From assembly GCA_046348855.1 (NCBI GenBank), contig JAXMDK010000006.1, positions 93,301 to 157,300 on the forward strand: a stretch of DNA of 64,000 nucleotides, in the 5' to 3' direction. The notes beneath the pieces were generated by a model. The model was given only the letters and a program-made list of their open reading frames with translations. It had not been told where the DNA came from and did not search any database. Positions 1-8,776 of the stretch are shown in pieces. The position numbers and the translations under genes were made by a program. Each line of letters starts with the position of its first letter. The first letter of the stretch is position 1. Source of the DNA: TMP-24 sp046348855. GTDB taxonomy: Bacteria > Pseudomonadota > Alphaproteobacteria > Rhodobacterales > Rhodobacteraceae.

Positions 1-46
1 CACCGGATCGACGATTTCTGCGAACGGCGGGCAGTTCTTCGTCTAG
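1..46 (+). CDS. C-terminal end of a short-chain dehydrogenase, possibly acetoacetyl-CoA reductase
   Basis: Only the last 14 codons and the stop are in the window. They read TGSTISANGGQFFV and end in TAG. A glycine-asparagine-glycine-glycine tail of this form is common at the C-terminus of FabG/PhaB-type short-chain reductases. PhaB, the NADPH acetoacetyl-CoA reductase of polyhydroxybutyrate synthesis, is the guess I favour. So little sequence is visible that any SDR remains possible. Confidence 0.4.
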   Translation, partial: TGSTISANGGQFFV

Positions 47-105
47 GGCCAGCGGCGCGCAGGATCGCGCGGCGGATATTGAACATCAGTTCGAAAAGAT
101 TTGCG

Positions 106-124
106 GCGCGCGGGGTTCGCGCGC
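106..124 (+). terminator. GC-rich hairpin after the first gene
   Basis: A 7-bp perfect stem (positions 106-112 with 118-124) closes a 5-base loop, 60 bases after the stop of the reductase-like gene. It is followed by TTGCTG rather than a clear T run, so it is a weak intrinsic terminator candidate only. Confidence 0.3.
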
Positions 125-176
125 TTGCTGTCCCCTTTCCGCTCGGCCATGAGGAGTGCCGGGCGGAGGGGCGGGC

Positions 177-1049
177 ATGACGCGGGCACGGGCGACGGCG
201 ATCGGATGCGGGGCGATCCTTCTGTGGTCGCTGCTGGCGCTGTTCACGGTCGGGTCGGCGCCGGTGCCGCCGCTGATGCTGAACGCGCTGACCTTCAGCT
301 TGGGCGGGCTGGTCGGGCTGGGCTGGGTGGCGGCGACCGGCGGGTTCGGCCAGCTGCGCCGGGTCGGCTGGCGGGTCTATGTGTTCGGTACGCTGGGCCT
401 GTTCGGCTATCATTTCCTGTATTTCTCGGCGCTGCGGCTGGCGCCGGCCGCCGAGGCCGGGCTGATCTGCTATCTGTGGCCGTTGCTGATCGTCCTCTTG
501 TCCGGGCTGATGCCGGGCGAGCGGCTGGCCCTCGGCCATATCGCCGGCGCCGCCTTATCCTTTTGCGGCACGGCGCTGCTGGTTCTTGGCCGGGTGGGGC
601 CGGTGGGCAGCGGGGCGATGACCGGATTTGCGCTCGCGGGGCTGGCGGCGCTGACCTGGGCGGGCTATTCGATCCTGTCGCGGCGGCTGGGGGCGGTGCC
701 GACCGCCTCGGTCACGGTCTTTTGCCTGGGAACGGCGGCCCTGTCGGCGCTGTGCCATCTGGCGCTGGAACCGACCCTGTGGCCAGTGGGCGCGGCCGGC
801 TGGGGCAGCGTGCTGGCGCTGGGCCTGGGTCCGGTGGGGCTGGCCTTCTATGTCTGGGATGTGGGGGTGAAGCGCGGCGACATCCAACTGCTGGGGACGC
901 TGTCCTATGCGGCCCCGATCCTGTCGACACTGGCGCTGGTGGCGGCTGGCTTTGCCGAACCGTCGCCGACCATCCTGGGCGCGGCGGTTCTGGTCACCGC
1001 GGGCGCGGCGCTGGCCGCCTGGGCCGGCGCCCGCACCCGCGGGAAATAG
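177..1049 (+). CDS. DMT-family exporter, YddG-like
   Basis: An integral inner-membrane protein of 290 residues with about ten hydrophobic helices and two EamA repeats. It belongs to the drug/metabolite transporter superfamily. The motifs GYHFLYF near residue 75, CYLWPLLIVLLSGLMPGE near 100 and FYVWDVGVKRGDIQ near 230 match the YddG branch, which exports aromatic amino acids and similar metabolites. ATG 177 is chosen because GGAGGGG lies six bases upstream. The in-frame GTG at 156 has a poorer site. The substrate here is inferred from family only. It converges on the DUF465 gene, whose stop is one base away. Confidence 0.8.
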   Translation: MTRARATAIGCGAILLWSLLALFTVGSAPVPPLMLNALTFSLGGLVGLGWVAATGGFGQLRRVGWRVYVFGTLGLFGYHFLYFSALRLAPAAEAGLICYLWPLLIVLLSGLMPGERLALGHIAGAALSFCGTALLVLGRVGPVGSGAMTGFALAGLAALTWAGYSILSRRLGAVPTASVTVFCLGTAALSALCHLALEPTLWPVGAAGWGSVLALGLGPVGLAFYVWDVGVKRGDIQLLGTLSYAAPILSTLALVAAGFAEPSPTILGAAVLVTAGAALAAWAGARTRGK

Positions 1050-1050
1050 G

Positions 1051-1224
1051 TCAGACGCGGGTCAGCCGCGTGATTTCTTCCTTGAGCTTGAGCTTCTGCT
1101 TTTTCAGATCGGCGATGATGAGGTCATCGGTGGACGGACTGCGCTGGGCGGCCTCGACGGCTTCGGACAGGTGCTGGTGCTTCTTCTGAAGCTCCATCAA
1201 GTGAGAACTCATCGACATCGGCAT
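1051..1224 (-). CDS. DUF465 (YdcH-like) small protein
   Basis: A 57-residue, highly charged, wholly helical protein. The pattern SSHLMELQKKHQHLSEAVE followed by a second Lys/Leu-rich helix (IADLKKQKLKLKEEITRL) is typical of DUF465, small alpha-helical hairpin proteins common in alphaproteobacteria and without an established function. GAGG sits just upstream of ATG 1224. Met at 1218 or 1212 are alternative starts. The longer upstream reading (from 1281) lacks such a site and is not conserved-looking. Confidence 0.8.
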   Translation of the reverse strand: MPMSMSSHLMELQKKHQHLSEAVEAAQRSPSTDDLIIADLKKQKLKLKEEITRLTRV

Positions 1225-1338
1225 CACTCCTCTGCTGTGAACCCGTATTCCGATCCCAGCACATTCGCCGAGTCGAGTCACGCGAAGTTGCGCGTCATGG
1301 TTGAAGGGTGGGCGCGGCGGGCGGAAGGCAGCGCATGG

Positions 1339-2112
1339 TCAGTCGAAACCGGGCAGGGGCTGGCCGTAGCGCAGGACGGCGCGGGCCGCGGCGGAATAGT
1401 CGTCGCCATCGCGCAGATGGGCGGCGCCGTCGTGCAGGACCAGCGGCGCCAAGAGCCGCAGGGGCGCGCGCCCGCCCTTGCGGGCCCGCAGGATCACGCG
1501 GGTGGCGGGGCGGCCGAGGCGGGGGGCGATCGGCAGGACCGCCACCGAACCGGCGCGGGCGTCGAGCGCGGCCAGCAGGTCGCCCAGGCGTTCGGCCAGG
1601 TGGATCATCGTCAGCCAGCCGCCAGGGGCGAGCCGGCGCAGTGCCGCGTCGGTCCAGACGGAAAGCGGGGTTTCCTCGCGCAGGGCGCCTTCGCGGCCGG
1701 GGTCGCGGGCGCCGGTGCCGTCGCCGGCGCGAAAGTAGGGCGGGTTCGCCAGCACATGGTCGAAGGACACACGGCGCAGGCTGGCGGGCAGGTCGCCGAG
1801 GTCGGCAGTCCCGACGGTCAGCGGCAGGCCGGCGGCGGCGGCGTTGCGGCGGGCAAGGTCGGCATAGTCGGGCTGGCGCTCGATGCCGGTGGCGGACAGG
1901 CCGGGCAAGCGGGTCAGAAGGCAGAGGCTGGCGACGCCGACCCCGCAGCCGAGCTCCAGCACGTTTTGACCGGCGCGGGCGGGAACGGCGGCGGCCAGCA
2001 GGACCGGATCGGTCGCGGCGCGGTAGCCGGTGCGGGGTTGCAGGATGGAAAGGCGCCCGCCGAGGAAGCCGTCGCAGGTCAGGCCGGGGTCGGTCATGCC
2101 GGGGTCAGCCAT
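1339..2112 (-). CDS. tRNA1(Val) A37 N6-methyltransferase-type enzyme
   Basis: A 257-residue class I SAM-dependent methyltransferase. Visible motifs are the SAM-binding loop LELGCGVGVASLCL near residue 55 and the catalytic NPPYF motif near 125, which marks N6-adenine or N5-glutamine methylases. The N-terminus DGFLGGRLSILQPRTGYRAATDPVLLAAAVP matches the TrmN6/YfiC group. The start at 2112 overlaps the stop of the DUF2007 gene by eight bases, so the two are co-translated. An alternative ATG lies at 2097. The exact tRNA target is inferred. Confidence 0.75.
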   Translation of the reverse strand: MADPGMTDPGLTCDGFLGGRLSILQPRTGYRAATDPVLLAAAVPARAGQNVLELGCGVGVASLCLLTRLPGLSATGIERQPDYADLARRNAAAAGLPLTVGTADLGDLPASLRRVSFDHVLANPPYFRAGDGTGARDPGREGALREETPLSVWTDAALRRLAPGGWLTMIHLAERLGDLLAALDARAGSVAVLPIAPRLGRPATRVILRARKGGRAPLRLLAPLVLHDGAAHLRDGDDYSAAARAVLRYGQPLPGFD

Positions 2113-2326
2113 GCCGGTCCGGCCCGAGTCCGTGGTCGCGCAGGATGGCCGAGGCGAGGAAATGATCGCGGTCGGCAACCATCAGGCGGCGCGGCAGGAT
2201 CCCCAGCCCGCCTTCGAGGATGCTCATGTGGACGTCGAGTTCAAAGGCGGCTATACCCTCCTGCGTCAAAAGGGCAGTTGCAAAGGCCATTTCCGTCGGG
2301 TCTGTTGTGCGCAAAAGCTCTTTCAT
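2105..2326 (-). CDS. DUF2007 domain protein
   Basis: A 73-residue protein starting MKELLRTTDPTEMAFATALL. The pattern of a short beta strand, a helix beginning at the ALLTQEGI segment and a following strand with a histidine-rich turn matches DUF2007, small putative signal-transducing or ACT-like proteins. It heads an overlapping pair with the methyltransferase and is divergent from the polyprenyl synthase across 68 bases, where both promoters must lie. No function can be assigned. Confidence 0.7.
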   Translation of the reverse strand: MKELLRTTDPTEMAFATALLTQEGIAAFELDVHMSILEGGLGILPRRLMVADRDHFLASAILRDHGLGPDRHG

Positions 2327-2394
2327 ATGCCAAGACTTAGGGCCCTTTGCGAAAAAGTCACGGCAGGAACGAAGGATTTCGGGGCCGGATACCG

Positions 2395-3396
2395 ATGAGT
2401 TTGGACGAAGCAACACAAAAACCCCATGACCGGCTGAGCGACTACCTGGCTGGCGACATGGAACGGGTGAATGGGCTGATCCGCGACCGGATGGCATCGG
2501 AACATGCGCCGCGCATTCCCGAGGTGACCGCGCATCTGGTCGAGGCCGGAGGCAAGCGGCTCAGACCGATGCTGACGCTGGCGGCGGCGCGGCTGTGCGG
2601 CTACGACGGGCCCTACCATGTGCATCTGGCCGCAACGGTCGAGTTCATCCACACCGCGACGCTGCTGCATGACGACGTGGTCGACGAAAGCCGCCAGCGG
2701 CGCGGCCGGCCGACCGCGAACCTTTTGTGGGACAACAAGTCGTCGGTGCTGGTCGGGGATTATCTCTTTTCGCGGTCGTTCCAGCTGATGGTCGAGACCG
2801 GGTCGCTGCGGGTGCTGGACATCCTTGCCAATGCCTCGGCGACGATCGCCGAGGGCGAGGTGCTGCAGCTGACCGCGGCGCAGGATCTGGCGACCGACGA
2901 ACGCATCTATCTGCAGGTGGTGCGCGGCAAGACGGCGGCGCTGTTTTCGGCGGCGACCGAGGTGGGTGGCGTGATCGCCGGTGCGCCCGAAGCGCAGGTC
3001 GCGGCCCTGCACACCTATGGCGATGCGCTGGGCGTGGCGTTCCAGATCGTCGACGACCTGCTGGATTATGGCGGGTCGAGCGCGGTGATCGGCAAGAACA
3101 CCGGCGACGATTTCCGCGAACGCAAGCTGACCCTGCCGGTGATCCGGGCGGTGGCGCGTGCCGATGCGGGCGAGCGGGCCTTCTGGAGCCGGGTGATCGA
3201 AGCCGGTGACCAGCGCGAGGGCGACCTTGAGGAAGCGATGCGGCTTCTGGCCCGCCACGGAGCGCTGGACTCGACGCGAGCCACGGCGCTGGACTGGGCG
3301 GCGCGGGCCAAGGCGGCTCTGGCGGCGCTGCCGGCGCATGACCTGCGCGACATGCTGGCCGAACTGGCCGACTATGTGGTGGCGCGGGTGCGCTGA
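2395..3396 (+). CDS. ispB: Long-chain polyprenyl diphosphate synthase (octa/decaprenyl)
   Basis: A 333-residue trans-isoprenyl diphosphate synthase that builds the ubiquinone side chain by successive condensation of IPP. The first aspartate-rich motif is DDVVDES near residue 91. The second is DDLLD near 218. GGKRLRP near residue 50 is the substrate-binding region. The residues before the first DDxxD (HTATLLH) are small, which fits a long-chain product; decaprenyl is expected for Q-10 alphaproteobacteria but is not shown by sequence. ATG 2395 (MSLDE) is preferred over the upstream ATG at 2347, which would add a basic non-conserved tail. Confidence 0.88.
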   Translation: MSLDEATQKPHDRLSDYLAGDMERVNGLIRDRMASEHAPRIPEVTAHLVEAGGKRLRPMLTLAAARLCGYDGPYHVHLAATVEFIHTATLLHDDVVDESRQRRGRPTANLLWDNKSSVLVGDYLFSRSFQLMVETGSLRVLDILANASATIAEGEVLQLTAAQDLATDERIYLQVVRGKTAALFSAATEVGGVIAGAPEAQVAALHTYGDALGVAFQIVDDLLDYGGSSAVIGKNTGDDFRERKLTLPVIRAVARADAGERAFWSRVIEAGDQREGDLEEAMRLLARHGALDSTRATALDWAARAKAALAALPAHDLRDMLAELADYVVARVR

Positions 3397-3426
3397 ACCC
3401 TGTCGCCGGTCGCCGCGGGGGGCCAG

Positions 3427-3465
3427 CCTCCCGCACCTCCCGGAGTATTTCGGTATGGGAAAAGG
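3427..3465. repeat. Dispersed intergenic repeat, copy 1
   Basis: This stretch contains CACCTCCCGGAGTATTTCGG followed by a purine-rich GGGAAAAGG tail. The same core is found at 15129, 19658, 22481 and 60801. It lies between the convergent ends of ispB and leuB. An additional GGGGCG/CGCCCC hairpin follows. Its role is unknown; placement at gene ends would fit a transcription-termination or mRNA-end structure. Confidence 0.6.
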
Positions 3466-3496
3466 CGGGGGCGTTGGCGCCCCGGCCGCGATGCCG

Positions 3497-4603
3497 TCAG
3501 AGGCTGGCGTCGAGCGCGGCGATGATCGCATCGCCCATCTGGCCGGTCGACACCGGCTTGCCGCCCTCGGGGCCCATCAGATCGGCGGTGCGCACCCCGT
3601 CGGCCAGCACCTTTTCGACGGCCTTCTCGACCCGCGTGGCTTCGTCGCCGAGATCGAAGGAATAGCGCAGCGCCATGGCGAACGACAGGACCGAGGCGAT
3701 CGGGTTGGCCTTGCCCTGGCCGGCGATGTCGGGGGCCGAGCCGTGGACGGGTTCGTAAAGCGCCTTGGGCCGGCCATTGGCCATAGGCGCGCCGAGCGAG
3801 GCCGAGGGCAGCATCCCGAGCGAGCCGGTCAGCATCGCCGCGGCGTCCGACAGGAGGTCGCCGAACAGGTTGTCGGTGACGATCACGTCGAACTGCTTGG
3901 GCCAGCGGCAGAGCTGCATGGCGCCGGCGTCGGCATACATGTGCGAAAGTTCGACGTCGGGATAATCCTTGTCGTGGACTTCCTGGACCACCTCGCGCCA
4001 CAGGATGCCCGATTCCATCACGTTGGCCTTTTCCATCGAACAGACCTTGTTCGACCGCCGCCGGGCGAGTTCAAAGGCCGAGCGGGCGACGCGGGCGATT
4101 TCGGATTCGGTGTAACGCTGGGTGTTGATGCCGACCCGTTCGTTGCCTTCCTTGAAGATGCCGCGCGGTTCGCCGAAATAGACCCCCGAGGTCAGTTCGC
4201 GGACGATGACGATGTCGAGGCCGGCGACGACGTCACGTTTCAGCGAGGAGAAGTCGGCCAGCGCGTCGAAGCACTGGGCGGGGCGGAGGTTGGCGTAGAG
4301 GTCCATTTCCTTGCGCAGACGCAGAAGGCCGCGCTCGGGCTTCACGCTGAAATCGAGCTTGTCGTATTTCGGGCCGCCGACCGCGCCAAGCAGCACGGCG
4401 TCGACGGCCTGGGCCTTGGCCATCGTGTCGTCATGCAGCGGCGTGCCATATTTGTCGTAGGCGCAGCCGCCGACCAGATCCTCGGACACATCGAAGGCGA
4501 TGGCGCGCTTGGCCGCGAACCAGGCGATGATCTTTTTCACCTCGGCCATGACTTCGGGGCCGATGCCGTCGCCGGCGAGGATGAGGATGGAGGGATTGGC
4601 CAA
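3497..4603 (-). CDS. leuB: 3-isopropylmalate dehydrogenase
   Basis: A 368-residue enzyme, normal for LeuB, catalysing NAD-dependent oxidation and decarboxylation of 3-isopropylmalate to 2-ketoisocaproate in leucine synthesis (cytoplasm). Diagnostic segments are ILAGDGIGPEV at the N-terminus, LGAVGGPKYD near residue 73, RELTSGVYFG near 135, MYADAGAMQL near 220 and PVHGSAPDIAGQGKANPIA near 285. It follows the membrane-protein gene by 74 bases and is the last member of the leu group on this strand. Confidence 0.95.
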   Translation of the reverse strand: MANPSILILAGDGIGPEVMAEVKKIIAWFAAKRAIAFDVSEDLVGGCAYDKYGTPLHDDTMAKAQAVDAVLLGAVGGPKYDKLDFSVKPERGLLRLRKEMDLYANLRPAQCFDALADFSSLKRDVVAGLDIVIVRELTSGVYFGEPRGIFKEGNERVGINTQRYTESEIARVARSAFELARRRSNKVCSMEKANVMESGILWREVVQEVHDKDYPDVELSHMYADAGAMQLCRWPKQFDVIVTDNLFGDLLSDAAAMLTGSLGMLPSASLGAPMANGRPKALYEPVHGSAPDIAGQGKANPIASVLSFAMALRYSFDLGDEATRVEKAVEKVLADGVRTADLMGPEGGKPVSTGQMGDAIIAALDASL

Positions 4604-4677
4604 GATGCTCTCCTTGAGACGAAGGGTCGCGGGAGGGCGTAGCCAATGGGGCAGGCGGGGTCAAGCGCCGGAGGCGC

Positions 4678-5514
4678 TCAGGCCGGTTGCAGCGCGTGTT
4701 CGGAGCCCTGGTTCAGGCTCTTGCGCTTGTCGGCGATCATGCCGGCGATGCGGCCCATGGCGATGCCGCGCATGAACAGGCTGGCCGGGAGGAAGGCCCA
4801 GGCGCTCATCGTCCAGATCAGCGTGTGCGGGCTTTCGAGCGTGACCGGGGCAAGCGAGAGCGAGGCGAGCTTGACCACCACCGGGATGATGAAGGGCAGA
4901 AGGAAGCCGAGCGCGATGTTGAAGCGCGAATCGCGGGTCAGGCGTTCGACGACGTCCCCGCCGGTGGTCGGGTCGAAGGTCGGCAGGTTGATCCAGACGT
5001 TGAAGGTGCCCATGCGGTTCGGCCAGCCGATGAAGCGCATGGCAAGGACGAAGACCACAAGCGTAAGGAGCGAGATCAGGTAGGCGATGCCGGCGGCGGT
5101 GCGCACCAGGATGATGTGGTCGACGCTCATGTCCTTGGGCAGCATCAGCACCACCAGCCGGACCGGGCTGTAGGGCACGTCGATCGACTGGCCGAGCTTG
5201 TTGCCAAGCGCGCCGATGAACGAGGCGAGCGTGGTCGGCTGGGTCTGGTCGCGCACAATGGTCGACAGAAGCACGACAGTGACAAGCAGCGACAGGTAGC
5301 GCAGGCGGTTGAACGGCGGGGCGTCGCGGAATTCGACCAGGCCGGGGTAGGTCGAGGCATATTCGAAGAAGGTCAAGCCGGCGGCGAAGATGGCGACGAG
5401 GGCAACGATCTGGGTGGTGTCGCTGCTGACGCCGGGCACCATGAGCGACGGAATGGCGATGAGGATCATCACCAGAACCGCGCGCACCAGTGCGCCTGTG
5501 ATCTGCGATACCAC
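4678..5514 (-). CDS. Conserved multi-pass membrane protein, unknown function
   Basis: I do not recognise the family. The 278-residue product has about six hydrophobic helices: residues 8-30, 35-50, 72-90, 132-160, 198-220 and 230-255. A soluble loop near residues 165-195 begins NVWINLPTFDPTTGGDVVERL. The start is GTG 5514, with GAGGGCG eight bases upstream. An in-frame TAG lies six bases before it and ends a small same-frame ORF (see 5518-5628). It sits between leuD and leuB, but the terminator after leuD suggests it is transcribed separately. Confidence 0.65.
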   Translation of the reverse strand: MVSQITGALVRAVLVMILIAIPSLMVPGVSSDTTQIVALVAIFAAGLTFFEYASTYPGLVEFRDAPPFNRLRYLSLLVTVVLLSTIVRDQTQPTTLASFIGALGNKLGQSIDVPYSPVRLVVLMLPKDMSVDHIILVRTAAGIAYLISLLTLVVFVLAMRFIGWPNRMGTFNVWINLPTFDPTTGGDVVERLTRDSRFNIALGFLLPFIIPVVVKLASLSLAPVTLESPHTLIWTMSAWAFLPASLFMRGIAMGRIAGMIADKRKSLNQGSEHALQPA

Positions 5515-5517
5515 TGC

Positions 5518-5628
5518 CTACGCCCTCAAAAAGATCGGATGCGATACATGGCCGCACACCTGATCCAAGACAGCGGCCCGAATTGTGGCAGCGTGCCTTA
5601 TTCTTGCCACAGTTTTGCCCATGTTCAT
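5518..5628 (-). other. Possible 36-codon small ORF before the membrane-protein gene
   Basis: ATG 5628 is preceded by a GGGGGA site and opens a 36-residue basic frame beginning MNMGKTVARIRHAATIRAAV and ending at TAG 5518-5520. It is in the same frame as the downstream membrane-protein gene, whose GTG start lies one codon after the TAG. It may be a leader peptide, a translational-coupling device, or the N-terminus of a longer protein broken by a nonsense change. Coding is not established. Confidence 0.3.
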
Positions 5629-5740
5629 TCCCCCTGGCAACCTGAGGTTAAGGTTAACGGAATGAATCCGGCCATTTGATGGTCGAACTGGTGCGGCTTT
5701 GCATCAATTGCAAAGCGCGAGTGCGGCGAGATTGTGGCAA

Positions 5741-5766
5741 GAAAAAGGCCGCCCCGGAGGGCGGCC
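5741..5766 (-). terminator. Intrinsic terminator of the leuC-leuD operon
   Basis: A perfect 8-bp stem (GGCCGCCC with GGGCGGCC, positions 5747-5766) with a CGGA loop ends in TTTTTC when read on the minus strand. It lies 25 bases beyond the leuD stop, the classical position for a rho-independent terminator. Confidence 0.8.
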
Positions 5767-5790
5767 CCATATCTGGTGGTGGGGTTCTGG

Positions 5791-6396
5791 TCAGACCCAA
5801 GGACGAGCCTGCGCGGCGGCTTTTTCAAAGCTGTCAATTGCGGCAGACTTTTCGAGCGTCAGGCCGATATCGTCCAGCCCGTTCAGCAGGCAGTGCTTCT
5901 TGAACGGGTCCACATCGAAGGCATAACTGGTGCCGTCCGCGGCGGTGACGGTCTGGCTTTCCAGATCGACGGTGATGCGGGCGTTGGCGCCCTTCTTCGC
6001 GTCGTCCATCAGGTGATCGACGGCCTCTTGCGGCAGGACGATCGGCAGGATGCCGTTCTTGAAGCAGTTGTTGAAGAAGATGTCGGCGAACGAGGTCGAG
6101 ATGACCGAACGGATGCCGAAGTCCAGAAGCGCCCAGGGCGCGTGTTCGCGCGACGAGCCGCAGCCGAAATTGTCGCCGGCCACCAGGATTTCCGCCTTGC
6201 GATAGGCGGGCTGGTTCAGGACGAACTCGGGGATTTCCTTGCCGTCCTGGGTAAAGCGCATTTCGTCGAACAGGTTCTTGCCCAGGCCCGAACGCTTGAT
6301 CGTTTTCAGGAACTGCTTGGGGATGATCATGTCGGTGTCGATGTTGACCAGCGGCATGGGGGCCGCGATGCCGGTCAGGGTGGTGAATTTGTCCAT
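5791..6396 (-). CDS. leuD: 3-isopropylmalate dehydratase small subunit
   Basis: A 201-residue small subunit that pairs with LeuC to isomerise 2-isopropylmalate to 3-isopropylmalate. Typical segments are MDKFTTLTGIAAPMPLVNIDTDMIIPKQFLK at the N-terminus (given here as landmarks MDKFTTLTG and NIDTDMIIPKQFL), GDNFGCGSSREHAPWAL near residue 75 and SFADIFFNNCFKNGILP near 105. The substrate-recognition loop contains the GCGSSREH motif. It is separated from leuC by a DUF308 gene, which is unusual, and is followed by a strong terminator. Confidence 0.95.
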   Translation of the reverse strand: MDKFTTLTGIAAPMPLVNIDTDMIIPKQFLKTIKRSGLGKNLFDEMRFTQDGKEIPEFVLNQPAYRKAEILVAGDNFGCGSSREHAPWALLDFGIRSVISTSFADIFFNNCFKNGILPIVLPQEAVDHLMDDAKKGANARITVDLESQTVTAADGTSYAFDVDPFKKHCLLNGLDDIGLTLEKSAAIDSFEKAAAQARPWV

Positions 6397-6413
6397 CTTT
6401 GGCTCTCGTCAGG

Positions 6414-6926
6414 TCAGAGGTTGCGGGCCGACAGCCCCAGCGCGACCAGCGCCACGCCATCGGCGATCAGCTGGAAGCCCAGAAGCAGGCCCAGAAGGGA
6501 AGTTGCGGCGGCAAGGACGTTCGAAAGGACCATGCCGCCGATCAGCACCGAGGCGACGGCCGAAATCAGGATCGGCCAGAAATGCGGCGCCTCGCGCAGA
6601 GCGAAGGCGATCCACAGCCGCACGAGCCCGGTGATCAGGAACAGCGCGCCAACCAGGACGGTCAGAGAGATCATCCCCGCCAGCGGGTTGGCCATGAGGT
6701 CGACGCCCGCCACCAGTGCGATCACGGCCAGCAGCCCCGTCCAGAGCCGGTGGGGCAGGTCGTGGCCGAACAGCGCCAGCCACAACTGCACCGCGCCCGA
6801 GACGACCAGAATCGCGCCGACCAGCGACGTCACCGCCAGCGAAGCCGCGAAGGGGTTGACCAGGGCGAGAAAGCCGCTGACCACCAGCAGCACGCCCAGC
6901 AGGATCAGGATCGTCGAACGGGACAT
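6414..6926 (-). CDS. DUF308 / HdeD-like membrane protein
   Basis: A 170-residue protein made almost entirely of six short hydrophobic helices in three repeats. The segments LLVVSGFLALVNPFAASLA, GLLAVIALVAGVDLMANPLAG and VASVLIGGMVLSNVLAAA show the repeated helix-Pro pattern of the DUF308 (HdeD) family. HdeD was first noted in E. coli acid resistance, but most members are uncharacterised. It is the middle gene between leuC (13 bases) and leuD (18 bases), so it is co-transcribed with them. No link to leucine synthesis is evident. Confidence 0.75.
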   Translation of the reverse strand: MSRSTILILLGVLLVVSGFLALVNPFAASLAVTSLVGAILVVSGAVQLWLALFGHDLPHRLWTGLLAVIALVAGVDLMANPLAGMISLTVLVGALFLITGLVRLWIAFALREAPHFWPILISAVASVLIGGMVLSNVLAAATSLLGLLLGFQLIADGVALVALGLSARNL

Positions 6927-6938
6927 GGCTCTGCCTCC

Positions 6939-8357
<1,419 letters not shown>

Positions 8358-8409
8358 GGCTTTCTCTTTCACAGGTGATGGCGAATGGACTGACGGGCGC
8401 GGCGGCCGG

Positions 8410-8496
8410 TCAGGCGCGCGCAAGGATCGAGACGGTGGCACCGTAAAAGCGCCAAGGCAGGCGCGCGCGGTCGTCCATGTCGAAAAAGCGGATCAT
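8410..8496 (-). other. Possible 28-codon small ORF upstream of leuC, potentially leaderless
   Basis: ATG 8496 opens a 28-residue frame beginning MIRFFDMDDRARLPWRFYGA and ending at TGA 8410, 52 bases before leuC. The composition looks protein-like. It starts about seven bases downstream of a good promoter -10 element (8503-8508), so the message could begin at or next to the ATG. It has no leucine run, which argues against a classical leucine attenuator. Coding is a proposal. Confidence 0.4.
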
Positions 8497-8502
8497 GTGG
8501 TC

Positions 8503-8531
8503 CTAATACGCCGAAAGCGTACAGGCTTCAA
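8503..8531 (-). promoter_or_regulatory. Probable sigma-70 promoter of the leuC operon
   Basis: On the minus strand TTGAAG (8531-8526) and TATTAG (8508-8503) are separated by exactly 17 bases. Both boxes are close to the consensus. The predicted transcription start falls around position 8496-8498, at the beginning of the small ORF noted there, which leaves about 140 bases of leader before leuC. Confidence 0.55.
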
Positions 8532-8573
8532 TCGGCCAATCTTGCCGGGCCGGGTTGGCGGTGCGGCCCCCGG

Positions 8574-8717
8574 TCAGTAGCCGGCGAACAGGCCGGCCTG
8601 GATGTCCTTTTCGCGGCGTTCAAGATCGTAGCGGCTGACCGACTGGTTGAGGTAGGCCAGTTCCAGTTCGCGGCGGCTCAGCGGCACGAACAGGCGGATG
8701 AGGTGGCGAAGTTTCAT
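8574..8717 (-). CDS. DUF3563 small protein
   Basis: A 47-residue protein with AAGGAG eight bases before ATG 8717. The sequence contains a basic N-terminus (MKLRHLIRLF) and the segment ELELAYLNQSVSRYDLERRE, which is the DUF3563 pattern (conserved YL-x-S-x-D-LE-RE). The function of the family is unknown. The promoter region carries a perfect TGCTGC-N3-GCAGCA palindrome resembling the operator of the polyhydroxybutyrate regulator PhaR. Longer frames starting at 8897 run through that promoter and are rejected. Confidence 0.75.
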   Translation of the reverse strand: MKLRHLIRLFVPLSRRELELAYLNQSVSRYDLERREKDIQAGLFAGY

Positions 8718-8748
8718 GCGACTACTCCTTTTGCCCTCCCCAAGGCAA

Positions 8749-8776
8749 AAGTATGCTGCGGTGCAGCAAAATTCAA
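8749..8776 (-). promoter_or_regulatory. Candidate promoter of the DUF3563 gene
   Basis: TTGAAT (8776-8771) and ATACTT (8754-8749) on the minus strand are 16 bases apart. The spacer is almost wholly occupied by the palindrome at 8754-8768, so a bound repressor would block RNA polymerase. Confidence 0.45.
8754..8768. promoter_or_regulatory. PhaR-like operator palindrome
   Basis: TGCTGC-GGT-GCAGCA is a perfect 6-bp inverted repeat with a 3-base centre. It contains CTGC-N3-GCAG, which I recall as the binding pattern reported for PhaR in Rhodobacter and Paracoccus relatives. The assignment rests on that match and on its promoter position; no PhaR gene is in the window. Confidence 0.5.

Noticed and set aside
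5640..5665. TTAAGGTTAACGG as a CtrA site
   Set aside because: The two TTAA half-sites are only two bases apart instead of seven, so it does not fit the CtrA box.
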